Positions 6,880-13,343 of a stretch of DNA of 18,025 nt are shown here, one piece after another; within the stretch, counting starts at the first letter, position 1, and the number at the start of each line of letters is the position of its first letter. Location of the stretch: contig JBFKUL010000024.1 in NCBI GenBank assembly GCA_041635755.1, positions 1-18,025 on the forward strand. The letters are read 5' to 3'. The notes below the pieces were generated by a model. The model ran no database searches, was not told the origin of the DNA, and saw only the letters and a list, made by a program, of their open reading frames with translations. Origin of the DNA: JBFKUL01 sp041635755 (GTDB lineage Bacteria > Pseudomonadota > Gammaproteobacteria > Burkholderiales > SG8-39). Position numbers and translations under genes: made by a program.

Positions 6880-7734
6880 CTATCGCGCGCGCCATGTGTA
6901 CATCTCGCCCGGCAACAGCCGATCGAGCAGCGGGACGAGCGGCGCGCAAAGGAACAAGCTCCAAATCAAGGCATTCGGAATATACAGCACGTACTGCCAG
7001 ACGAAGGCCAACAGCGCCACGCCGGCCGCGAACACAACGCGCGCAGCGCCGCGGCTCGGGATGGTCATCGGATCTGAGATCATGAAGAACGCGAACAGGA
7101 TCAGCGCTCCGCTCTGCAGTTGATGCAGGAACACGTTCCAGCTCTGTCCGAGCCAGGCGACGCGCAGAGCGAGCTCAAGCAGATAGAAGCCCAGGAACGC
7201 GAGACCGATGTCGAGCCGTCGCGCACGTCGCGCGACGATGCCGCCGAGCGCGACGGCCCAGCACGCGATCGCCAGATCGCTGCCCCACTGCCCTGGCGAC
7301 ACCCACGCCCCTGGCAGTACGGCGAGCGCGAGCACGACACCGAGGTTGGTCGGATTGAACAGGTGTTTGCCGTTTACGCGCAGCACGAACTTTGCCGACA
7401 GGCAGACCGCGGCAGCGAGTGGATGCACCCACAGACTGTCGGCCCGCAACAACACCGAGAGCCCAAAGCACGTCACCAGCGCGCTGAGGTAGCCCACCCG
7501 CCGCAGGCCGAGGGCGTGTACCCCTATGGCCTGGGTCGCAAGGCCCGCGGCAAAGCACGCCGCCATCTGCTCGATGCGCAGGCTGAAGTCGCGGGTCAAT
7601 ACCCCGGTACCGAGCAGCGCCGCGAGGAATGCGATCTGCACGAGACGGGGATCGAGCCCGGCGATGCGCCGCCTGAGCGCTGTGGGCGGAGGCGCGCCGC
7701 GCTGTCCCGCCGCATCGCTCGCGACGGGTGTCAT
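6880..7734 (-). CDS. RnfD/NqrB-like integral membrane protein, no covalent-FMN motif
   Basis: This is a 284-residue, highly hydrophobic protein with about nine or ten predicted helices. It resembles the NQR2/RnfD/RnfE family, membrane subunits of the ion-pumping Nqr and Rnf complexes. Visible family marks are GKHLFNPTNLGVVLAL (about 125-140) and, near the C-terminus, SGALILFAFFMISDPMTIPSRG, which parallels the SGG..GAFFMATDPVTSP block of RnfD. The S/T-GAT loop that carries covalently bound FMN in NqrB and RnfD is absent; the sequence contains no GAT at all. No other rnf or nqr subunit and no apbE flavin transferase lies in the window. The start ATG at 7734 overlaps the DUF2330 stop (ATGA); the frame continues upstream but only as out-of-frame DUF2330 sequence. 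Function unknown; a redox or ion-linked role with the DUF2330 protein is inferred. Confidence 0.78.
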   Translation of the reverse strand: MTPVASDAAGQRGAPPPTALRRRIAGLDPRLVQIAFLAALLGTGVLTRDFSLRIEQMAACFAAGLATQAIGVHALGLRRVGYLSALVTCFGLSVLLRADSLWVHPLAAAVCLSAKFVLRVNGKHLFNPTNLGVVLALAVLPGAWVSPGQWGSDLAIACWAVALGGIVARRARRLDIGLAFLGFYLLELALRVAWLGQSWNVFLHQLQSGALILFAFFMISDPMTIPSRGAARVVFAAGVALLAFVWQYVLYIPNALIWSLFLCAPLVPLLDRLLPGEMYTWRAR

Positions 7735-9098
7735 TTCGCAATGTCCTGAGTCGGCGTGCCCTGCAGCCAGCGCCACAGGCGCGCCAGAGGCGAAAGGTCG
7801 GTTCCCTCCACGCCCGCGCGCGACCGGATGCCGTGGATATCCCACCCCGTGAGCGAAGCGAGCGTCTGAACCTCGCGCTCCTTGCGCTCGCTTAGGCGCG
7901 CGAGGTAGCGCTGGGCGGACTCCGTGTTGACGCACTTGTCGAGGTCGACCTTTGCCGGGTGACGCAGCACGTAGCGCGTTTGCCAGTTCTGCCGGTCGGC
8001 CGTTTCCTGGAACGCGAGATCCTCGGGAAAGGTCTCGGGGGTGTAGCGCACATGCAGCCGCGTCACCAGCACTGGCGCACCGCGCCGCGTGTCGCCGCGC
8101 ACCCAATCCGCGCCGAGGTTGGCAAGCTCCTGCGCCGAGAGCGGGTTTGCAGCGCATGGATCGCACCACGCCATGTTCCAGAAATACTCGGTGAACACGA
8201 CGCGGTGCTGCTCGCGCTTCGCCTGCTCATCGAACAACGCCTTGTAGAACGCCCCGAAGGTGTGCGTCGCGTCGACTTTGATGTAGGGCGGAATCTCCAC
8301 ATTCGCGGGCAGCTTCACGGTGCGGTAGTTGGTCGCCTCCACGCGGCCCTTCTTCGTCAGCACCCAAAGCACCAGATCCTGGGGGCCGCGCGCGTTGATC
8401 ATGCCGAGCCTGATCGGCAGCATGAACTTCTCGCTGCGAAACGAGAACTGCAACGGCGCGAGAAACCGTTCTCCCGACTTGGCATGCGCGTCGAGATTGA
8501 CCCGCGCCACGAAGAACTTCATCTGCTGGCGGATGTAGGGCGCCAGGGCCTTCGAGGCGCCGCGCGGAATGCGGTAGCCATTCTCATGCAGCCAGGTTTC
8601 GAGGCCGTCGGATTGCTCGGCGCCGAGAATCACGATGTCGTAAGGGCCGACCGTGTACTGCGCCTCGACGGTCACACCGTGCTCCTCTCGCGCGCGCAGA
8701 TCGGAGGTCGCATTGCTCGCCATGCGCCCCGCCGACATCTTCATTTCCGCAGCGGGCACCGGATGACAGGGATCGGGGTCGTAATACTCGGCAAGCCGCG
8801 GCGCGCTGTACGCGTCGATGCGATCGAAGAGCGCACGGAACGGCGTCTTTACGTCCTCCTTGTTGAGTACATGGGGGACTGGCACGACCATGGCGAACTC
8901 GGACAGCTCACCCTGGTAGTCGTTCAGCATGTTGATCACGGTGCGCTCGCCGTCGCGCACCATGACCACCTTGGAGGCGTCGTTGAAAAGCTCGGCGTCG
9001 GCCTTGCCGACGTAGAAGCCGCAGAACGCCGCGGCATTCGCTGCGGGCAGTGCGAGCGCAGCCGCGGCGAGCGCGCCCAGGGCATGGTTCCGGTTCAT
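7731..9098 (-). CDS. Exported DUF2330 domain protein with WCDPC motif
   Basis: This 455-residue protein has a clear Sec signal peptide (about 1-24, ending AANAAA) and then begins FCGFYVGKADAELFNDASKVV, the usual opening of DUF2330 proteins, whose function is unknown. It has five cysteines: 26, 111, 312, 315 and 389. Cys312 and Cys315 lie in NMAWCDPCAANPLS, a thioredoxin-style WCxxC sequence that I recall as recurrent in the family. No transmembrane segment follows the signal, so it should be periplasmic. The start ATG at 9098 has a strong Shine-Dalgarno AAAGGAG 7-8 nt upstream, the best on this strand apart from pal. An 80-nt gap separates it from the rhomboid gene, and its TGA overlaps the start of the RnfD-like gene, implying a functional pair. 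Confidence 0.85.
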   Translation of the reverse strand: MNRNHALGALAAAALALPAANAAAFCGFYVGKADAELFNDASKVVMVRDGERTVINMLNDYQGELSEFAMVVPVPHVLNKEDVKTPFRALFDRIDAYSAPRLAEYYDPDPCHPVPAAEMKMSAGRMASNATSDLRAREEHGVTVEAQYTVGPYDIVILGAEQSDGLETWLHENGYRIPRGASKALAPYIRQQMKFFVARVNLDAHAKSGERFLAPLQFSFRSEKFMLPIRLGMINARGPQDLVLWVLTKKGRVEATNYRTVKLPANVEIPPYIKVDATHTFGAFYKALFDEQAKREQHRVVFTEYFWNMAWCDPCAANPLSAQELANLGADWVRGDTRRGAPVLVTRLHVRYTPETFPEDLAFQETADRQNWQTRYVLRHPAKVDLDKCVNTESAQRYLARLSERKEREVQTLASLTGWDIHGIRSRAGVEGTDLSPLARLWRWLQGTPTQDIAK

Positions 9099-9178
9099 TC
9101 AATGTCTCCTTTCGCGGGGGTGGGTCCTGCCAGTTAAACGGCCGGAGCCCCGAAAAAGGGTTAACGCGCCTGCCCTCT

Positions 9179-10339
9179 TTAATTTGGGGGGCGGCGGGGC
9201 AGGCGCTTGAGCTCCTCGAGCAGGCGCTGACTTTCGTCGGCCAGCGCATCCGCCCGGCGCAGCTTCGCCTCATCGCCGCTTTGCAGGCCCTGCGCGTAGG
9301 CCGCGAACAGGTCGCGTTTCGTCGCCGTATACCGCGTGAGCAACGCAAGCTGCTTTCCTGCAGGAGCGGCTTCCGGGAGCTCGACCGCGGCGAGCCGCCT
9401 GTAGGCGGCGTCGAGCGGGGGCACCACCTCTTGCGCGAGGCGCGCGGCCGTCGTCGCGGCGTCCACCTCGCCTCGTTCGCGTGCGGCAAGGACCTCGCGC
9501 GCGCGGGCCATCGCGGCGGCTTCGTCCGCGGAGGTTGCGTTGATCGCGCGCTCGGCGGCGAGCTGCGCAGCGTAGGAAAACCGCGCAGGCGGCACCGCGG
9601 ACCAGAGCAGGCCCAGCACCACCAGCGCGCCGAGCGCGGCAACGGTGCGCCGCGTCGAAGAGGGGCGCAACGCGACCGAGAGCGGTCTCGAGAGGGCAAC
9701 GCCGGCGGCGATGCCGCCGAGAAGCCCGCCGACGTGCGCCGCGTTGTCGATGCCCTTCTGCAACGCGCCGAACACCAGCACGTAGCCGATGAAGATCGAC
9801 GCGCTCGTGGCGAGTCCCTTCAGAACGCTCGCAGGCGCCGAACCGCGCTGCACAACGAGATAGGCGATCAGCGCGCCGTAGACGCCGAACACCGCGCCCG
9901 AGGCGCCGACGCTGACCACGCGATCCGCGCTCCAGAGCAGGCTCGCCAAAGACCCGGTTAGCGCCGAGAACAAATACAGCGCAAGAAAGTCGGCGCTGCC
10001 GTAGAGCCGCTCGACCAGCCGACCGGCGTCGGTCAGGGCCCACATGTTGAAGGCGACGTGCACCACGCCGTAATGCAGGAACGCGCTGGCGAGCAGCCGC
10101 CACCAGCCGCCCTCCTTGGTCGCCGGCCCGTAGTTGGCACCCCAGGCGAGGTGCACGTTGGCATCGGGCTGCAGCATGCCGGCCCCCGCGAACAGCATCA
10201 GCACGAAGACGACCACGTTTGCGGCGACGAGCATGGGCGTCACCCGCAACCGTGGCAAGCGCTGGTGCAGGTGCGCGAAGAATTGCTGGCGCTGCGCGTC
10301 TGCCTCGAGCGCCCTCGGCGGATCGGGGTCGCCGGCCAA
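9179..10339 (-). CDS. Rhomboid family intramembrane serine protease with C-terminal helical extension
   Basis: Rhomboids cleave transmembrane substrates inside the bilayer. Family marks are HYGVVHVAFNMWAL (about 89-102, with the oxyanion-side His94 and Asn98), GASGAVFG with the catalytic Ser147, and DNAAHVGGLLGG with the catalytic His202. Six core helices span about 36-225. After them comes one more hydrophobic segment (about 230-245) and then a roughly 130-residue polar, Ala/Glu/Arg-rich helical tail ending in KRLPRRPPN, which is not part of the minimal fold. The called start is a TTG at 10339, 5 nt after the ruvB stop; the next in-frame ATG (Met36) would begin right at the first helix. The stretch before Met36 (FAHLHQRLPRLRVTP) looks like genuine rhomboid N-terminus, so I keep the TTG with some doubt. 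Confidence 0.87.
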   Translation of the reverse strand: MAGDPDPPRALEADAQRQQFFAHLHQRLPRLRVTPMLVAANVVVFVLMLFAGAGMLQPDANVHLAWGANYGPATKEGGWWRLLASAFLHYGVVHVAFNMWALTDAGRLVERLYGSADFLALYLFSALTGSLASLLWSADRVVSVGASGAVFGVYGALIAYLVVQRGSAPASVLKGLATSASIFIGYVLVFGALQKGIDNAAHVGGLLGGIAAGVALSRPLSVALRPSSTRRTVAALGALVVLGLLWSAVPPARFSYAAQLAAERAINATSADEAAAMARAREVLAARERGEVDAATTAARLAQEVVPPLDAAYRRLAAVELPEAAPAGKQLALLTRYTATKRDLFAAYAQGLQSGDEAKLRRADALADESQRLLEELKRLPRRPPN

Positions 10340-10344
10340 CCGCG

Positions 10345-11406
10345 TCAGCCGGCGCCGGGCTCGCCGGAGTCGGGTTGCGTGAGCATGTCCTGCATGCCGG
10401 CCGGCGTCACGATACCGAAGTGGCGGTAGGCGGCCAGGGTCGCGACGCGGCCGCGCAACGTGCGCTGCAGATAGCCCTGCTGGATCAGGTAGGGCTCGAG
10501 CACGTCTTCGATCGTGTCGCGCTCCTCGCCGATCGCCGCGGCCAGGTTCTCGATCCCCACCGGTCCACCCGCGAACTTCTCGATCACCGCGAGCATCAAC
10601 TTGCGATCCATCAGGTCCAGGCCGAGCGCATCGACGTCGAGCATCTTCAGCGCTGCGTCGGCCACCGCTTTCGAGACCACGCCGTCGGCCTTGACCTGCG
10701 CATAGTCGCGCACGCGACGCAGCAGCCGGTTGGCGACGCGCGGCGTGCCGCGCGAGCGGCGCGCGATCTCGCTCGCGCCCTCCTCGGCGAGCTTGACCTC
10801 GAGCAGCTTTGCCGAGCGGCGCACAATCGCGGAGAGCTCGGCTTCGTCGTAGAATTCGAGGCGCGCGACGATGCCGAAGCGGTCGCGCAGCGGATTGGTG
10901 AGCATGCCGGCTCGCGTGGTCGCCCCCACCAGGGTAAATGGCGGCAGATCGAGCTTGATCGAGCGCGCGGCAGGGCCTTCACCAATCATGATGTCGATCT
11001 GATAGTCCTCGAGCGCCGGATAGAGAATCTCCTCGACCACCGGCGAGAGCCGGTGGATCTCGTCGATGAACAGCACGTCGCGCGGCTCGAGGTTGGTGAG
11101 CAAGGCCGCGAGATCGCCCGGGCGCTCGAGCACCGGGCCCGAGGTCTGGCGCAAATTCACACCCATCTCGCGCGCGATGATGTGCGCAAGCGTGGTCTTG
11201 CCCAACCCCGGCGGCCCGAACAGCAGCACGTGATCGAGGGCTTCACGCCGCTCGCGGGCGGCCTGGATGAAGATCTCGAACTGGCTGCGTACTTTGCGCT
11301 GGCCGACGTAGTCGGCGAGCGAGGTCGGGCGCAGCGACTGCTCGATGCGCTCCTCCTGCGGAGAAGTCGGCGCCGCGGAAATCAGCCGGTCGGTCTCGAT
11401 GGCCAC
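10345..11406 (-). CDS. ruvB: Holliday junction branch migration ATPase RuvB
   Basis: RuvB is the hexameric AAA+ motor that, with RuvA, drives branch migration of Holliday junctions. The 353-residue protein shows Walker A GPPGLGKTT (64-72), Walker B VLFIDEIHRL (111-120), the sensor-1 block GATTRAG and arginine-finger-region NPLRDRFGI, then the C-terminal winged-helix region with GPVGIENLAAAIGEERDTIEDVLEPYLIQQG (quoted here in two parts: GPVGIENLAAAIGEERD and TIEDVLEPYLIQQG). The length is normal. The start is GTG at 11406, one base after the ruvA TGA, so translation is coupled to ruvA. It is followed after 5 nt by the rhomboid gene. Confidence 0.98.
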   Translation of the reverse strand: MAIETDRLISAAPTSPQEERIEQSLRPTSLADYVGQRKVRSQFEIFIQAARERREALDHVLLFGPPGLGKTTLAHIIAREMGVNLRQTSGPVLERPGDLAALLTNLEPRDVLFIDEIHRLSPVVEEILYPALEDYQIDIMIGEGPAARSIKLDLPPFTLVGATTRAGMLTNPLRDRFGIVARLEFYDEAELSAIVRRSAKLLEVKLAEEGASEIARRSRGTPRVANRLLRRVRDYAQVKADGVVSKAVADAALKMLDVDALGLDLMDRKLMLAVIEKFAGGPVGIENLAAAIGEERDTIEDVLEPYLIQQGYLQRTLRGRVATLAAYRHFGIVTPAGMQDMLTQPDSGEPGAG

Positions 11407-11407
11407 G

Positions 11408-11986
11408 TCAGGATTTTGCCAGAGCCTTCAGTGCCGCGCGGATGCCCTCGGCGACGGTGACGCCCGGCGGGAGGCCCTTGGTCGCGGCAAGCGCTTCTTT
11501 TTCGCTATAGCCGAGCGCCACGAGCGCGTTGAGAATATCCGAGGCCGCGGTGCTCGCCCTTGCGCCGCCCGCACCCGGAATCGGCTCGGCGAGCTTGCCC
11601 TTCAGCTCGAGCAGCAGCCGCTCGGCGGTCTTCTTGCCGATACCCGGCACTTTCGTCAAACGAGCGCTCTCCTGCATCGCCACGGCCTGCGCAAGGTCGG
11701 CCACCGAGAGCCCGGAAAGGACCGCAAGCGCGGTGCGCGCGCCAACGCCCGAGATGCGGATCAACTGCCGAAAGGCGGCGCGCTCATCGAGCGTTCCAAA
11801 GCCGTACAGCACGTGCGCGTCCTCGCGCACCACGAGATGCGTATGCAGCGTGACACTCTCGCCGTTCGCCGGCAGGTTGAAGAAGGTGCTCATCGGCACG
11901 TCGATCTCGTAGGCGACACCCGACACGTCGAGCAGCACCTGCGGCGGATGCTTGCCCACCAGCCGCCCGCTAAGCCTTCCGATCAC
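11408..11986 (-). CDS. ruvA: Holliday junction branch migration protein RuvA
   Basis: RuvA binds the four-way junction as a tetramer and recruits RuvB. The 192-residue protein begins MIGRLSGRLVGK, has the OB-fold domain (about 1-65) and two helix-hairpin-helix motifs (LIRISGVGARTALAVLSG and VPGIGKKTAERLLLELKGK). After a short flexible linker comes domain III (about 145-192), which contacts RuvB and ends with GIRAALKALAKS. It is slightly shorter than the E. coli protein because the linker is short. The start is GTG at 11986, 28 nt after the ruvC stop; no clear Shine-Dalgarno sequence is seen. Confidence 0.97.
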   Translation of the reverse strand: MIGRLSGRLVGKHPPQVLLDVSGVAYEIDVPMSTFFNLPANGESVTLHTHLVVREDAHVLYGFGTLDERAAFRQLIRISGVGARTALAVLSGLSVADLAQAVAMQESARLTKVPGIGKKTAERLLLELKGKLAEPIPGAGGARASTAASDILNALVALGYSEKEALAATKGLPPGVTVAEGIRAALKALAKS

Positions 11987-12014
11987 GGCCGGCGACCCAT
12001 GCGAACCCTCGGGG

Positions 12015-12560
12015 TCATACGAGGCGACCGCCCTTCATTCGGTAGCCGCGGGTGGAAAGCGCGCCGAGATGGCCGCCGTGCGCGTGACAGATGGCGCAGG
12101 CGAGCGCGTCGGCCGCGTCCGGGCTCGGATCGCCGGGAAGCGCGAGCAGCCGCCGCACCATGTGCTGGACCTGCGTCTTGTTTGCATGGCCGTTACCCAC
12201 CACGGACTGCTTGACCTGCAGCGCAGTGTACTCGGCGATCTGAAGGCCGGCGAGTACCGCCGCGCAGATTGCCGTGCCTCGCGCCTGACCGAGCGCAAGC
12301 GTCGACTGCGGATTGACGTTGACGAACACCTTCTCGATCGCGACTTCGCCGGGCCGGTGCTCGCGGATCACCTCGCCGAGCCCCTCGAGAATCAGCTTGA
12401 GACGACCCGCAAGATCGCCCGCACCGGTCTTGACGCACCCGCTGACGACGTATTCGAGTCGATGGCCGCGCTTGTCGACGACGCCGAAACCGGTCGCCTG
12501 CAGCCCGGGATCGATACCGAGAATTCGTGTTACGCCCGCGGAGTTCCGCTGCGTGCTCAA
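12015..12560 (-). CDS. ruvC: Crossover junction endodeoxyribonuclease RuvC
   Basis: RuvC is the dimeric nuclease that resolves Holliday junctions by symmetric nicking. All four acidic catalytic residues are present: Asp17 in ILGIDPG, Glu76 in VAIEKVFVN, and Asp148 and Asp151 in PDAADALACAICH, each offset by exactly 10 from E. coli Asp7, Glu66, Asp138 and Asp141. The offset reflects the called start, a TTG at 12560 that lies 7 nt after the yebC stop and has no obvious Shine-Dalgarno. No ATG or GTG is available between it and the IDPG motif, so a non-ATG start seems real. The protein is 181 residues. It is followed by ruvA and ruvB, the usual ruvCAB order outside enterobacteria. Confidence 0.96.
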   Translation of the reverse strand: MSTQRNSAGVTRILGIDPGLQATGFGVVDKRGHRLEYVVSGCVKTGAGDLAGRLKLILEGLGEVIREHRPGEVAIEKVFVNVNPQSTLALGQARGTAICAAVLAGLQIAEYTALQVKQSVVGNGHANKTQVQHMVRRLLALPGDPSPDAADALACAICHAHGGHLGALSTRGYRMKGGRLV

Positions 12561-12567
12561 GTTACGC

Positions 12568-13296
12568 TCAGCCGCCGTCCAGCACTGCGGTGGTGTACAC
12601 GTCCTGGACGTCGTCCAGATTCTCCAGCGCCTCGAGCAGCCGGCGCATCTTCGCCGCGTCCTCGCCGCCCAACACGCTCTCGCTGGAAGGCTTCATGGTG
12701 ATCTCGGCGAGTGCGGGCTTGAGCCCGGCCTTCTCCAGCGCCCCCTTGACGGCGGAAAACGCCGCCGCGCCGCACAGCACCTCGATCGAGCCGTCCTCGT
12801 TGGCCATCACGTCGTCGGCTCCGGCATCGAGCGCCGCTTCCATCACCTTGTCTTCGTTCGTGCCCGGCGGAAACACGAACTGCCCGCAGTGGCTGAACAG
12901 GTACGCCACCGAGCCGTCGGAACCGAGATTGCCGCCGTTCTTGGCAAAAGCGTGGCGCACGTCGGCGACCGTTCGTGTCCGGTTGTCGGTCATGCAGTCG
13001 ACGATCACCGCCGCACCGCCGGCGCCGTAACCTTCGTAGCGGATCTCTTCGTACGTCACGCCCTCGAGCTCGCCCGCGCCGCGCTGCATCGCGCGCTGGA
13101 TATTGTCGTTCGGCATGTTTTCGCTGCGCGCCTTGTCGATCGCGAGCCGCAGCCTCGGGTTCGAACTCGGATCGCCACCACCGAGACGCGAAGCGACCGT
13201 GATCTCCTTGATCAGGCGCGTGAAGATCTTGCCGCGCTTGGCGTCCGAGCGCTCCTTGCGGTGCTTGATGTTCGCCCACTTACTATGGCCAGCCAT
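12568..13296 (-). CDS. yebC: YebC/PmpR family protein (TACO1-like)
   Basis: This 242-residue cytoplasmic protein opens with the invariant MAGHSKWANIKHRK and contains the family blocks GGGDPSSNPRLRLAIDKA, MPNDNIQRAMQRGAG and YEGYGAGGAAVIVDCMTDNRNRT-like (here TDNRTRT). Members were described as DNA-binding regulators (PmpR in Pseudomonas); mitochondrial TACO1 and bacterial relatives act on the ribosome and help translate proline-rich stretches. The start ATG at 13296 is secure from the conserved N-terminus, although no good Shine-Dalgarno is visible. It heads the ruvCAB run and faces the DUF853 gene across a 47-nt divergent gap. Confidence 0.96.
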   Translation of the reverse strand: MAGHSKWANIKHRKERSDAKRGKIFTRLIKEITVASRLGGGDPSSNPRLRLAIDKARSENMPNDNIQRAMQRGAGELEGVTYEEIRYEGYGAGGAAVIVDCMTDNRTRTVADVRHAFAKNGGNLGSDGSVAYLFSHCGQFVFPPGTNEDKVMEAALDAGADDVMANEDGSIEVLCGAAAFSAVKGALEKAGLKPALAEITMKPSSESVLGGEDAAKMRRLLEALENLDDVQDVYTTAVLDGG

Positions 13297-13304
13297 GGGG
13301 TGCT

Positions 13305-13334
13305 TTTACGCGATTCCGTTCGACAACGTATAAT
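13305..13334 (+). promoter_or_regulatory. Promoter giving a (near-)leaderless mRNA for the DUF853 gene
   Basis: A perfect -10 TATAAT (13329-13334) is preceded, with an 18-nt spacer, by TTTACG (13305-13310, 4 of 6 consensus bases). Transcription should start around 13340-13342, only 2-4 nt before the ATG at 13344, and no Shine-Dalgarno sequence is present. The yebC promoter must share this 47-nt gap or lie inside the opposite gene; on that strand I see only weak candidates. Confidence 0.6.
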
Positions 13335-13343
13335 TTTAGCGTC

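Noticed and set aside
7735..8169. N-terminal extension of the RnfD-like protein
   Set aside because: The extension overlaps the 3' part of DUF2330 out of frame and is Arg/Ala-rich soluble sequence; the ATG at 7734 overlaps the DUF2330 stop in a typical coupling arrangement.
7959..9137. 392-codon plus-strand open frame opposite DUF2330
   Set aside because: Same antisense composition; the minus-strand gene has a signal peptide, a Shine-Dalgarno sequence and family motifs.
9099..9178. Promoter or regulatory hairpin upstream of DUF2330
   Set aside because: Only a 3-4 bp stem around a run of A/T and no convincing -35/-10 pair; a promoter may exist but cannot be pointed to.
10219..11460. 413-codon plus-strand open frame opposite ruvB and the rhomboid gene
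   Set aside because: Arg/His/Glu-rich composition without motifs, fully antisense to ruvB, which is certain.
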